A stretch of DNA of 64,000 nt from Helicobacter magdeburgensis (GCF_000765825.2 NZ_JRPE02000008.1:1-64000), one strand, 5' to 3'; counted from the first letter of the stretch, positions 36,074-45,095 are shown. A program made the numbers and translations. Notes: a model not told the origin generated them from the letters alone.

Positions 36074-36931
36074 TTACACAAAAAGCAGATTCTGTTTTTT
36101 CATCGCTTCAAAAATAATCTCATAGCCCTTTAATGCCTTCTCATCACACAAAATCCACTCATTTAAGCCTTCCAAACTCATCATATGTGCGATTTTAGAA
36201 TCTGATTTTCGTGCATTTTGAGAAAGCATCATCTCCACAAATGCGTCCCTTAAGCCCTTATCAAAGTCTTTTGAAAGCGTGAAATTACAATGACAATACT
36301 CCGCCCCCACATAAAAACTCTTTATCCCTGCATAGCTCCCCTCCTGCAAGATTCTAGCCCAAGTGCTAGAGCCAATAGCCCCCGCGTCAAGCTCCCCACT
36401 GCGTATTTTATCTAGCACATCAAATTCACTCCTGCCCGTATCGCCGTGCTTCCCCACATCACTATTAAAGCGATAAATGCCTACCGCATTACTTGGAGCA
36501 GATTCACTTAAACTTGACATTTCTTGCAATGTCAAAGCACTATCTTGCAAAAAGTGCAAAGGCATAATCGCCGCTTGAGCTGAATCTAAGCTCCCAAGCC
36601 CAAACTTCTTACCTTGCAAATCCTGCAAATCTTTCACACCATTTTCCCTTGTAACAAACACACTTTGAAAGCCTATATCCGTATCACGCATTAAAATCGC
36701 TTCCATTGCATTATCACTTGCCACTTGAGAGCGGATATAAGCGACATTTGTATTCCACGCAATGTCAATCTTTTTTTCCATAAGCCATTGCACTTGCCGC
36801 TCATAATTGCTAAAAAGCACATAATCTAACCGAATATCCTTAAAATACGCATTTGCATATTCCCTAATAATATCCCATATCGGCACAATTTGCGGTGCAT
36901 ACGCCACCGCTCCTACAATAATGTGTCTCAT
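36074..36931 (-). CDS. PhnD-like binding-protein-fold protein without signal peptide
   Basis: A 285-residue protein resembling the periplasmic PhnD/SsuA-type substrate-binding family (FSNYERQVQWLMEKKIDIAWN near residue 41, LQGKKFGLGSLDSAQAAIMPLHFL near 105) but beginning directly at the fold with MRHIIVGAVAYAP, so it is probably cytoplasmic. A CHC motif (GAEYCHCNF, about residues 208-216) is unusual. No ABC permease or ATPase is nearby. In related folds such as MqnA/MqnD and THI5, cytoplasmic binding-protein folds act as enzymes. It is the last gene of a three-gene operon, 3 bases after the ACAD-fold gene. Confidence 0.7.
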   Translation of the reverse strand: MRHIIVGAVAYAPQIVPIWDIIREYANAYFKDIRLDYVLFSNYERQVQWLMEKKIDIAWNTNVAYIRSQVASDNAMEAILMRDTDIGFQSVFVTRENGVKDLQDLQGKKFGLGSLDSAQAAIMPLHFLQDSALTLQEMSSLSESAPSNAVGIYRFNSDVGKHGDTGRSEFDVLDKIRSGELDAGAIGSSTWARILQEGSYAGIKSFYVGAEYCHCNFTLSKDFDKGLRDAFVEMMLSQNARKSDSKIAHMMSLEGLNEWILCDEKALKGYEIIFEAMKKQNLLFV

Positions 36932-36934
36932 TTT

Positions 36935-38068
36935 TTACTCCTTTGCTAAAAGTGCATCACTTAGCCACACTTGCAACACATCAAGGCTAGGCGCCATAAC
37001 TTGACTTGCCATCGCATCACGCAAATACCGCTCCAGTGGCAATAACTTACTATACGCTTTCCCACCGCCAAGTCGCATAGCCAACTCACAAATCTGCATA
37101 ACAAGTTCAGTAGCATTAATCCTACTTGCAAAAATCTTGCACACCGCGTTAGAATCCCCACAATCAAATGCTCTTGCTGCTTCTTTCACAAGGGCGATTT
37201 GACTTTGTGTCTTGGTATAAAGATTTGCAATGTGAATCCGCACTAATTCCTTATCCGCTAGTGAGCTGCCATCAGTGTATTTTCTACTCTTACAATGATT
37301 TAACGCACATTCATACGCACTTTGCCCCACACCACTATACACAGCTCCAAGCCCTACGACAAAATACATCGCCACTAGCCCAGCGTGAGCCTCCCCCTCG
37401 CCATCTCTACCTAGTAAATAACGCTTTGTCTCTAGCCTTACATTCTCATAACGCACGGGCTTTGAGACATTCCCACGCATACCAAGCCCATTCCACACGC
37501 CCTCTTCGTGAATAAGCCCTTGCAAACTATTTGGCGTAATCCAGTTATTTTTCCCACCACTCACTTCGCAGGAATTTGTATAAGTGAGATAGTAATCTGC
37601 CTTTTCAGCAGAAGTTACAAAGCTTTTTCGCCCATTTAGAATCCTATGCTCCCCATCAGTTTTTTCAGTAATATCAGGTGAGCCAAAATGTGTGCCAGAG
37701 CCACTTTCGCTATACGCAAGGGCAAAAGTAATCTCCCCTTTAGCAATTTGGGGTAAAAACTCATCTTTTTGCCCCTTCGTGCCAAACGCATTAAGTGCAG
37801 CAGTTGCGACATTATGCATCATATAACACAACGCACTTGAAGCATCAAAACGAGCAATGTTATAGCAAACCAAAGCGTGATTCTGGCAGTTACCACCACT
37901 TCCGCCAAACTCTTTTGGCACAAGTAATCCCGTGAATCCCTGCTTTTTTAGCTCACTATAGGCTTCATCTGGGAATCTTGCCTCCTTATCAATAGCTTCT
38001 GTATAGGGGGCTACATATTTTCGCCCAAACTCCAAGCTTACACTTTCAATGTTTGCTAAATCCAACAT
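36935..38068 (-). CDS. Acyl-CoA dehydrogenase-fold flavoprotein, non-canonical C-terminus
   Basis: A 377-residue member of the acyl-CoA dehydrogenase superfamily. The N-terminal helical part has GFTGLLVPKEFGGSGGN, the FAD-contact strand is FALAYSESGSGTHF, and the ITPNSLQGLI segment follows. The usual catalytic Glu region (Y-E-G-T) is replaced by VMAPSLDVL at about 357-365, so normal alpha,beta-dehydrogenation is unlikely. Similar C-termini occur in flavin monooxygenases or unnamed ACAD clades, as far as I recall. No beta-oxidation genes are near. Likely works with the flanking diiron and PhnD-like proteins. Confidence 0.75.
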   Translation of the reverse strand: MLDLANIESVSLEFGRKYVAPYTEAIDKEARFPDEAYSELKKQGFTGLLVPKEFGGSGGNCQNHALVCYNIARFDASSALCYMMHNVATAALNAFGTKGQKDEFLPQIAKGEITFALAYSESGSGTHFGSPDITEKTDGEHRILNGRKSFVTSAEKADYYLTYTNSCEVSGGKNNWITPNSLQGLIHEEGVWNGLGMRGNVSKPVRYENVRLETKRYLLGRDGEGEAHAGLVAMYFVVGLGAVYSGVGQSAYECALNHCKSRKYTDGSSLADKELVRIHIANLYTKTQSQIALVKEAARAFDCGDSNAVCKIFASRINATELVMQICELAMRLGGGKAYSKLLPLERYLRDAMASQVMAPSLDVLQVWLSDALLAKE

Positions 38069-38078
38069 TACACTTCCT

Positions 38079-39266
38079 TTACATAAAATTAGGCGTGTGA
38101 GCCTTGCTTAAATCAACAGCCAAATCCTCATCAATCCCACATTCAACAAGCCTTCTCGTGCGGTTTCTCTCCATTTTTGACTTCAGCTCCATCACCTCAT
38201 CAAAGCCTTGAGCTATACGCTCTTGCCCTCCACCTTTCAAAACCGCCATAGATTCAAGCAAAAGCGAAGATTCAGCACTTTGTGAATCTAGATAATTCTT
38301 TCGCTGAAACACAACATCTTTGAGTGCGGCGATTTTAGCAGGATTGATAGCTAAAGTATGTTTCACATTCCCCATACCATAGCTTACGTGCCTTGCCTCA
38401 TCTTTTCTAGCTAGAGAGAGCAGTTTCGCACTTGGCTCATCGCCCAAATCCCTAAAGCCATCTTCTAAAAATTTTAGTAAATCAATAAAAGTCCCTTCCC
38501 CCATAATATGCAGTAAAAAGCTTGATTTGAAATAATCCTTTTCATTCCACAAGCTAAATAAACTCTGCTGGGTGGTGAGTGTGGAGTATTGCACCCCAAG
38601 CCCTGTAACATTTGCTCGTTTTATAAAAGATTCAATATGCCGACTTTCATCGCCTATAATGCTAGAAAGCAGCAAAGGCACAGCAGTAAAAAATGGTGAA
38701 ATCTGCCCTAAAAAACGGCTAGGAATATAAAGGGCTGAAAACTCATTTTCTGTAAGATAAGTCATAATCTGTGCGATAGCAAACTCAAGCTCCGGGCTAA
38801 ATCTAGGCATTTCCTGCCACAAAATATCCCTTGAAGCATTCCATTGTGCGTTTTTAGAATCTTCATAGATTTGGGCTACATTATTGCTCCAAATCTCATT
38901 ATCGTGCAAATATGTGAAGTGATATTCCGGGCTTGCTACTTCTACTTGCACACCATTTGGGGCTAATCCGTGCATTGCTGGGGCAGACGAAGTGGCATCA
39001 AACTTTTGGAATCTTGTGGGCGATTTTTTACGCATAAGATACAAAAAATTGCCCTTAGATTCTGAATCTTTACTGATTTTTTGCTTACAAATGAACTCTT
39101 CACCCTTAAAGCGACACCACATTATTATGTCATTTTCAAGGTTATCAAAATCACTTATAAGCTCAATCTCCGCTCCCTTTAGTGAAAGCAAAAAGGCATT
39201 TTCAAGACGCATAAAAAAGAATGCACCAAGTGGCAACGCACCCATAAACACACAGGATTTTTGCAT
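38079..39266 (-). CDS. Ferritin-like diiron protein with TusA-like N-terminal domain
   Basis: About 395 residues in two parts. Residues 1-65 resemble TusA sulfur carriers (MRLENAFLLSLKGAEIELI then ENDIIMWCRFKGEEF), but the CPxP motif reads ALPL, so the sulfur-carrying Cys is missing. Residues 150-330 form a ferritin-like bundle with two iron-binding pairs: Glu about 173-175 with DESRH (E207, H210), and Glu about 257 with DEARH (E290, H293). It is the first gene of the operon. The start is uncertain because ATG 39266 lacks a ribosome site. Function unknown; an oxygenase or hydroxylase is plausible. Confidence 0.65.
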   Translation of the reverse strand: MQKSCVFMGALPLGAFFFMRLENAFLLSLKGAEIELISDFDNLENDIIMWCRFKGEEFICKQKISKDSESKGNFLYLMRKKSPTRFQKFDATSSAPAMHGLAPNGVQVEVASPEYHFTYLHDNEIWSNNVAQIYEDSKNAQWNASRDILWQEMPRFSPELEFAIAQIMTYLTENEFSALYIPSRFLGQISPFFTAVPLLLSSIIGDESRHIESFIKRANVTGLGVQYSTLTTQQSLFSLWNEKDYFKSSFLLHIMGEGTFIDLLKFLEDGFRDLGDEPSAKLLSLARKDEARHVSYGMGNVKHTLAINPAKIAALKDVVFQRKNYLDSQSAESSLLLESMAVLKGGGQERIAQGFDEVMELKSKMERNRTRRLVECGIDEDLAVDLSKAHTPNFM

Positions 39267-39281
39267 ATACAAACTTTTGGA

Positions 39282-39330
39282 TTAGGCTCTACAAGACTGA
39301 AGACTTGTTTTCTTTCTCACGGAAAGCTAA
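39282..39330 (-). ncRNA. Foldable leader upstream of the diiron/ACAD/PhnD operon
   Basis: On the minus strand the leader can fold into a three-way junction. Outer stem: TTAG (39330-39327) with CTAA (39285-39282). Arm 1: CTTTC/GAAAG around loop CGTGA (39326-39312). Arm 2: ACAAG/CTTGT around an 8-base loop (39308-39291). It lies between a TAGTAT-type -10 region near 39340 and the start codon. It matches no riboswitch consensus that I know. It may be a cis-regulatory RNA or a DNA-level inverted repeat. Confidence 0.3.
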
Positions 39331-39424
39331 GGGGGAATACTATTTAATTTTTGCTTAAAGATTTTTAAACTGCTTCATTTTATAATTTTATAGCCTGTTT
39401 GCCACCCACTTGATAACAATATTC

Positions 39425-40375
39425 TCAAACAAGCCTATTTACAAACTCCACAATATCCTCTATCACTTCCTGCTTGTTTATCTCATTTAGAATCTCGTGT
39501 CTTGCACCCTCATAGAGTTTTAGCCTTACATCAAAGCCCCAAAGCCTATATTGATTTGCTATTTTTTCTACCCCAATGCCAAAATTCCCGCAACTATCCC
39601 TATCCCCACTGATGATAAGCAACGCTAGATTCTCCCCCTTACTCGCTTCATTCACCCACGCCATACCCTTAAATAGCCCGATAAAGCTATTTAGGCTAAA
39701 GACAAACTGACACGCACCATCAGCCTTATACGCTTCCACGACAGCCCTATCACGACACAGCCACGCAAAGCCACCCTTTGTATTATCCTCTCCCACATTA
39801 TGCAAAAATGGCTTATTAAATCCGCCAAAAGACAGGGCATTTATCCATTTTTTGCCTTGAATCTCTAATCCACACATCTGCAAGATTCTAGCCAAACCCG
39901 CCCCCAAAGACGCAAAGGGATTATACGCAGGAGAGCCAGAAAGGATAAGAGCATTTAGCTCGTGGCGGTGCATTTTCACATAGCCCCTTGCAAGAAGTGA
40001 GCCCATAGAATGCCCCAAAAGCACATATTTTTGCGGCTTAAAATGCTCTTTAGCTAAAAGTGTGAGCTGGTGCATATCCATAACAGCTTTGACAAACCCG
40101 CTAGATTCTGTATGTTTTGAAACTAGCCCGTTCATCTCGCCCCAAGGGTGAAGCGCATCAATGCTTTTGCCGTGTCCGCGATGATCATTGATTACAACAA
40201 TAAACCCACGCTCGGCTAAATATGAGCCAACCCACTCATAGCGATCCTTATGCTCTACCATTCCGTGTGCGATTTGGATAAGCGTAGCATTTGGCACTTC
40301 TGGCATATACACATCATAGAAAATCTCTAATCTATCCTGCTTTGAGATAAAACTCTTATTTTTATACACCTGCAT
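39425..40375 (-). CDS. Alpha/beta hydrolase, lysophospholipase/monoacylglycerol lipase type
   Basis: A serine hydrolase of 316 residues. The nucleophile elbow is GHSMGSLLARGY (about 119-130), the oxyanion region is QIAHGMVEHKDRY with the DHRGHGKS motif typical of PldB/MGL enzymes, and the acid and His are in SGDRDSCGNF and GARHEILNE. No signal peptide, so cytoplasmic or membrane-peripheral. Substrate is probably a lysophospholipid or monoacylglycerol. It is followed by the GH25 gene upstream on the same strand. Confidence 0.85.
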   Translation of the reverse strand: MQVYKNKSFISKQDRLEIFYDVYMPEVPNATLIQIAHGMVEHKDRYEWVGSYLAERGFIVVINDHRGHGKSIDALHPWGEMNGLVSKHTESSGFVKAVMDMHQLTLLAKEHFKPQKYVLLGHSMGSLLARGYVKMHRHELNALILSGSPAYNPFASLGAGLARILQMCGLEIQGKKWINALSFGGFNKPFLHNVGEDNTKGGFAWLCRDRAVVEAYKADGACQFVFSLNSFIGLFKGMAWVNEASKGENLALLIISGDRDSCGNFGIGVEKIANQYRLWGFDVRLKLYEGARHEILNEINKQEVIEDIVEFVNRLV

Positions 40376-40396
40376 TGCAATCTCCTTTCAATCCCT

Positions 40397-41212
40397 TTAA
40401 TGTATTCTTTGTTTTTTAAGCCATAATTGTAGCTGCTTCTCATCGCCATTAAATGCATTTAAATCAATCCGCTTCTCCCCACCAGAATAACCCTTCAATA
40501 CGCCTTGTGGGTCATACTGCCAAAAACTCCAGCTTTCAAAATACACATTAAAAAGCTTTGCCCAAATGGAATCTGGTGCAAAAAACACAGAGCGAATCCA
40601 CAGCGGATTCTCCATATATGCCTTAGCATATCGCTCACGCAAATACATATCATAAAAGCTTGGCGTTGTGTAGATGATGGGCTTTATCTTATAATGCTTC
40701 TCTAGTGTCATAAGTAGCCTATCAAGCTCGGCATAGACTTTTTGTGGAGGCGGAGGGTTTTTTGCCTTTGAGCCATAAAACTCTATATCAACAACCGGCG
40801 GCAACGCCTTAGAATCTCTTATATTTGGGACATTGTTAATAAAATTTTGTGCCTGTGTAAGCCCAGAGCTATCAAAGCTAAAAAAATGATACGCCCCCAC
40901 ATATAGCCCCTGCTTTCTAGATTCTGCAAAATTATACGCAAAGCGTTTATCCACCCAAGTGCTACCCTCTGTGGCTTTGATAAAAGCAAATGAAATATTT
41001 TGAGATTTTAGAATCTGCCAATCAATCTTGCCCTGATGTGCGGATACATCAACGCCCTTCATAGGATAACTCTTGTCACTTGGCATATTAAACCACACAA
41101 GCCCATTATGTTGCAGGATAAAAAACACAAGGGCTAGAGCAACCACCACAAGCAAACGCGTAGCGTATTTGCCAATGTGAAAAATCCTAGCAAATACGCC
41201 TTTTAATCTCAT
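40397..41212 (-). CDS. GH25 lysozyme-like glycoside hydrolase, membrane-anchored
   Basis: A protein of about 271 residues. A membrane anchor or uncleaved signal (YATRLLVVVALALVFFILQH) precedes the GH25 domain, which starts MKGVDVSAHQGKIDW. The catalytic Asp-x-Glu is in PPVVDIEFYG, and YHFFSF and PIIYTTPSF are family motifs. It probably cleaves peptidoglycan from the outer face of the inner membrane. The ATG at 41212 overlaps the stop of the upstream gene. Earlier in-frame ATGs exist. Confidence 0.85.
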   Translation of the reverse strand: MRLKGVFARIFHIGKYATRLLVVVALALVFFILQHNGLVWFNMPSDKSYPMKGVDVSAHQGKIDWQILKSQNISFAFIKATEGSTWVDKRFAYNFAESRKQGLYVGAYHFFSFDSSGLTQAQNFINNVPNIRDSKALPPVVDIEFYGSKAKNPPPPQKVYAELDRLLMTLEKHYKIKPIIYTTPSFYDMYLRERYAKAYMENPLWIRSVFFAPDSIWAKLFNVYFESWSFWQYDPQGVLKGYSGGEKRIDLNAFNGDEKQLQLWLKKQRIH

Positions 41213-41213
41213 A

Positions 41214-42134
41214 CTAATCCCGCAATCTCGCATCATATTTTTCAAGCAAAAAGCTCGGCTGATAGGAGAGTTTGGCTTTTCTTAAGCCTTCAATACCTAA
41301 ATCCTCCTCTCTATTAGCGTATAAAGAGTTGGCAAATTTATGTTTTAAAAGTGCTTGATTAATGGCTTGATACGCCCCACTAAAAGCAATATTTGCCTTT
41401 TCAATATGTATAAGTGCCATTTTAGAATCTAGCATTTCTCCAAAGCTAAAAGCGATAATCTCCCCTTCATTTCGTAAAAGCCCCCCACTTAAGCCCAAAG
41501 TCTCAAAGTTTTTCAGGGCATCATTAATGCCTAGATTCTCATAATATAACCCCTTGTCATTTTCGCCCTGCTTTGAATCTCCTTGTTTTGCTTCCATACT
41601 CGCTTTAAACCATTGATTATTTATCCTTAGCACTTCTTCTATATTTTCTGCCCCCAAGGATTCAAAACACACATTAGGATATTGCAAATAAAAGCGATTA
41701 AGATGATTTTTTTTCTTATGAAACTTCCTGCCACTTAGCTCTATAAGCTCTTGTGTATTGTAAATATACTCAAACCTATCGCGTCTTTGGGTAAATTCAA
41801 AGCGTTCAGGAAAATCTCTCTGTAAGGATTCCACCTCATCTTTTTGCAAGGAGTGAAATTCTAGATTCAGTCCCAAACTCGCATAATGCTCTATCAGTGC
41901 GGTGATTATAGGTTTTTTATCCCCTTGCCCTAGTGGATAAAATACAAATGGCGTTTGTGTGGGATATTGCGTTTGGATAATAAGCTGATTGTTAAAAATA
42001 CAAAATGAAATCTCGCGTGAATGTCGCCACATAAACATATTTGTAAAATTTGTGTCAGATAGCCACCGCCCACTTTGCTTTGTGAAAGGCTCTAGCAATG
42101 CTTTATGGCTTAAATCAAGCCTTGTATATTCCAT
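41214..42134 (-). CDS. DUF2156 GNAT-fold protein
   Basis: A 306-residue protein of the DUF2156 family, related to the aminoacyl/GNAT-type domain of lysyl-phosphatidylglycerol synthases. Typical segments are DTNFTNMFMWRHSREISF (about 27-44), LSGRKFHKKKNHLNRFY (about 134-150), a Gly-rich acyl-acceptor stretch and HIEKANIAFSGAYQAIN. No membrane flippase part is present. The substrate is unknown. It precedes the GH25 gene and follows pheA on the same strand, as near lysA/pheA in other Helicobacter. Confidence 0.85.
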   Translation of the reverse strand: MEYTRLDLSHKALLEPFTKQSGRWLSDTNFTNMFMWRHSREISFCIFNNQLIIQTQYPTQTPFVFYPLGQGDKKPIITALIEHYASLGLNLEFHSLQKDEVESLQRDFPERFEFTQRRDRFEYIYNTQELIELSGRKFHKKKNHLNRFYLQYPNVCFESLGAENIEEVLRINNQWFKASMEAKQGDSKQGENDKGLYYENLGINDALKNFETLGLSGGLLRNEGEIIAFSFGEMLDSKMALIHIEKANIAFSGAYQAINQALLKHKFANSLYANREEDLGIEGLRKAKLSYQPSFLLEKYDARLRD

Positions 42135-42146
42135 AGAATCTGCCCC

Positions 42147-43226
42147 TTATCGTATATCAGCAAAAATATAACTTCCAAGCCATTTTATCTCTTCACCCCT
42201 TTTAGCAAAGAGCCTTTGCAATGCTTCATCTTCATAATGCCCTTGACAATCAATAAAAAAGCCCATTTTGAAATCCCCATTATCACGCACAGGGCGAGAA
42301 TCTATCTTTGTAAGATTAATGCCCTCTTTCTTAAAATCCCCAAGCAGCCTAAATAAATCCCCCACTTCATCTTTACGCCTAAGATTCACAAACAATGAAG
42401 TCTTATCATTCCCACTTGGCGCGTTGCTAAAATCACTCACAATCACAAAACGCGTTTTATTGTGCTGCGTATCCTCAATATGCTCAAACATTAAAGGTAG
42501 ATTGTAGAGCTTACCAGCGATTTTTGAGCCAATGGCGGCGGTATAAGGCGTGGTAGAAGCTAACTGCACTGCCCTTGCTGTGGAATCTGTGGGGATTTGC
42601 TCAATATGGTGTAAATTATGTGCGTTAAGGAATTTTTGACACTGCCCAAAAGCAATATCTTTTGAAAATATCTTTTGAATCTCACCCAAATGCTCGCAAC
42701 TACTTAAAAAACTATGATGAATAGGCAAAATCACTTCAGCAATAATCTTAAACTCATACTTTGCAAGCAAGTCAATGCTCTCGCCAACCATACCATTTGT
42801 ATTATTTTCAAGTGGTATGACGCCATATTTCACGCGTTTATGTGAAAGGGCTTCAAACACCGCACTGATGGTGTTTAGCGGTATATACTCACTCATCGCA
42901 CCAAATCGCTCTTCAGCCGCTTGATGTGTATAACTCCCAATGGGACCCAAAAAGCCCACCTTTTCAGGCAACTCAAGATTACGCGAAATGGCAAAAATCT
43001 CTTGGTAAATCGCCTCAATCGCACGAATATCAAGGTATTTGCTTTTTGCCCTTCCTAGTCGCTCTATAATCTCTCGCTCTCGCTCTGGGCGGTAGATTGC
43101 CCCACCTTGCTTATGTTTTAATGCTCCCACTTCAGCTACAAGTGCCATACGCTTTTGTAAAAGCTCAAAAATCCCATCATCAATGGCATCAATCTGCCCT
43201 CTTAGCTCAAGTAAAGACTTTGCCAT
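42147..43226 (-). CDS. pheA: Bifunctional chorismate mutase / prephenate dehydratase
   Basis: PheA makes phenylpyruvate from chorismate. The AroQ mutase domain (1-90) has LRGQIDAIDDGIFELLQKRM. The dehydratase part has GPIGSYTHQAAEERF, PTDSTARAVQLA and NKTRFVIVS. The C-terminal ACT domain (from about 270) reads FLGDFKKEGINLTKIDSRPV, giving Phe feedback control. Length 359 is normal. It lies 16 bases after lysA with a C6 run between. Confidence 0.95.
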   Translation of the reverse strand: MAKSLLELRGQIDAIDDGIFELLQKRMALVAEVGALKHKQGGAIYRPEREREIIERLGRAKSKYLDIRAIEAIYQEIFAISRNLELPEKVGFLGPIGSYTHQAAEERFGAMSEYIPLNTISAVFEALSHKRVKYGVIPLENNTNGMVGESIDLLAKYEFKIIAEVILPIHHSFLSSCEHLGEIQKIFSKDIAFGQCQKFLNAHNLHHIEQIPTDSTARAVQLASTTPYTAAIGSKIAGKLYNLPLMFEHIEDTQHNKTRFVIVSDFSNAPSGNDKTSLFVNLRRKDEVGDLFRLLGDFKKEGINLTKIDSRPVRDNGDFKMGFFIDCQGHYEDEALQRLFAKRGEEIKWLGSYIFADIR

Positions 43227-43242
43227 TTTATTCCCCCCTTAT

Positions 43243-44529
43243 TTATGAATCCACACTTTGTGAATCTGCCATTTGCGAATCTTGCAGGAGTTTTGCCTCA
43301 TCGCTGATAATATCTTCAAAACACTCACGATTTTTAATAAGCCTTGCTTTGCCATTTTCTATCGCCACTTCAGCCGGACGCAAACGCGTATTATAGTTAC
43401 TTGCCATACTATATCCATACGCCCCCACATTTTCAATCTTTAGCAAATCGCCGTGCGTGAGTTTGGGCAAGGCAATATTTTTAGCCAGATAATCCCCACT
43501 CTCGCAAATGGGACCCACCACATCGCACATATCACAAAGGCTAGATTCTACACTTCGCTCCCCTATATGCTCCACATTTTGAATCTTTGCTACATACTCA
43601 ATCTTATGCGTGGCGTGATAGAGTGTAGGACGCATAAGATCATTCATCGCCGCATCAGTGATGACAAAGCGTTTTTCGCCATTATGCTTTTCATATAAAA
43701 CGCGTGTAAGCAGCACGCCACTCTCCCCTACTAAGAATCTGCCCGGCTCACAAATAATTGTCAAATCAAGCCCATATAACGCCTCTAAAATCGCTTGGGC
43801 GTAGTCGTAGGGATTAATAAGATTTTCTTCTTCATAGCGTATGCCAATGCCCCCACCCACATCAAAAAACTTTAAGTCAATTTTCAAGGCAATCAAACTA
43901 TGAGCAAGTTGCGCGACTTTATGGGCAGCTTCTTTGATAGGCTCAATATCCGTAAGCTGTGAGCCGATGTGGAAGTGAATCCCAACCGGCTCAATATGCG
44001 GTGAGTTTTTAGCAAAAATATACATTGCCTTAGCTTGTTGTATATCCACACCAAATTTATTCTCACTCAAACCTGTGGAGATATAAGGGTGTGTTTTGGC
44101 ATCAATGTTTGGATTGACGCGGATTGAGATCCTAGCCACTTTATTTAGGGACTTTGCAATAGATTCTATGCGTCCTAGCTCCTCTTCACTCTCCACATTT
44201 AAAAATAAAATATCACTTTGCAGTGCTTCTTGTATCTCATTATCTTGCTTCCCCACACCGCTAAAAATAATCTTATACTTTGGAATCCCAGCCCTTAACG
44301 CCCTCCTTACCTCGCCGATAGACACGCAGTCCGCCCCACTGCCTAGTGTGCTTAGATGATGAATGATAGAAAGGTTAGAATTTGCCTTTAGGGCATAGCA
44401 GATGAGTGATTTTCTAGCCCTAAAGGCTTCTTTTAAACTCAAAAAGGCTGAAGAAATTTTTTGTAAATCATACACATAGAGCGGGGTTTTATAAGTCTCT
44501 GCAAGAGTGTGGTAATCTATATCTTTCAT
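43243..44529 (-). CDS. lysA: Diaminopimelate decarboxylase
   Basis: A fold-III PLP enzyme of 428 residues making L-lysine from meso-diaminopimelate. The PLP Lys is in ICYALKANSNLSI, the FDVGGGIGI and ICEPGRFLVG loops bind phosphate, and CDVVGPICESGD supplies the active-site Cys. The last 15 residues (LLQDSQMADSQSVDS) look like a non-conserved tail, encoded by three close GAATC words. Upstream of pheA on the same strand. Confidence 0.95.
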   Translation of the reverse strand: MKDIDYHTLAETYKTPLYVYDLQKISSAFLSLKEAFRARKSLICYALKANSNLSIIHHLSTLGSGADCVSIGEVRRALRAGIPKYKIIFSGVGKQDNEIQEALQSDILFLNVESEEELGRIESIAKSLNKVARISIRVNPNIDAKTHPYISTGLSENKFGVDIQQAKAMYIFAKNSPHIEPVGIHFHIGSQLTDIEPIKEAAHKVAQLAHSLIALKIDLKFFDVGGGIGIRYEEENLINPYDYAQAILEALYGLDLTIICEPGRFLVGESGVLLTRVLYEKHNGEKRFVITDAAMNDLMRPTLYHATHKIEYVAKIQNVEHIGERSVESSLCDMCDVVGPICESGDYLAKNIALPKLTHGDLLKIENVGAYGYSMASNYNTRLRPAEVAIENGKARLIKNRECFEDIISDEAKLLQDSQMADSQSVDS

Positions 44530-44655
44530 TTATGCTCCATTATTTTCTTCAAAATTAAAATATTATGTTTTTAGCTTCCAAGGCAAGAATTTTAACCACA
44601 TTAGCATAATATTATGTTAAAATCACGCTCAACTTCTTTATATTCAAGGATATAT

Positions 44656-45066
44656 ATGTCATTGTCCCCTGATAGTGTTTTTATACTTGTGAGTGTATTT
44701 TGTGTGGCTTTATTTGTGCTGCTTGTGGCGTTGTGGCTCTTTGGTCCTGCACCCAAAAAGCCCGAATATCAATCTAATGAAGAAGAGTACAAAGTAACCA
44801 TAGAAGAAATTATGAAGATTCTAGATAGTCCAAAAAGCAATATACTCAAGCTCACCAAAGCAGTGGATATGTTTTTTGAGCATTATGATGAGCTTGATTT
44901 GAGTGATTATCGTAAAAAAAGCTTCCTTTTTGCTATTACCGTTCATAAAAACACCTCAACAGAGCTGATTATCCATACAGAAGAGCGTCTAAGGGAGCTA
45001 AACCCCGACTTAGAGCGAGAGCTCAATAAAACGCTTAATCGTGCCCTTGATGCGAGAGATATTTAG
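44656..45066 (+). CDS. Membrane-anchored protein of unknown function
   Basis: A 136-residue protein with one N-terminal membrane helix (about residues 5-27, VFILVSVFCVALFVLLVALWLF) and a charged cytoplasmic or periplasmic helical domain (EEEYKVTIEEIMKILDSPKS, then ELDLSDYRKKSFLFAIT). ATG 44656 with CAAGGA upstream is the likely start. It is divergent from lysA, with the secreted Cys-rich gene downstream. Family not recognised, though a similar small protein next to lysA may be conserved in Helicobacter. Confidence 0.7.
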   Translation: MSLSPDSVFILVSVFCVALFVLLVALWLFGPAPKKPEYQSNEEEYKVTIEEIMKILDSPKSNILKLTKAVDMFFEHYDELDLSDYRKKSFLFAITVHKNTSTELIIHTEERLRELNPDLERELNKTLNRALDARDI

Positions 45067-45095
45067 ATTGACTTAGTTATCATTAAGGGGCTTGT

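Noticed and set aside
36074-36931. PhnD-like gene as part of a phosphonate ABC importer
   Set aside because: No signal peptide and no permease or ATPase nearby; the neighbours are oxidoreductase-type proteins.
36935-38068. ACAD-fold gene as a fatty-acid beta-oxidation enzyme
   Set aside because: The catalytic Glu region is replaced and no other beta-oxidation genes are near.
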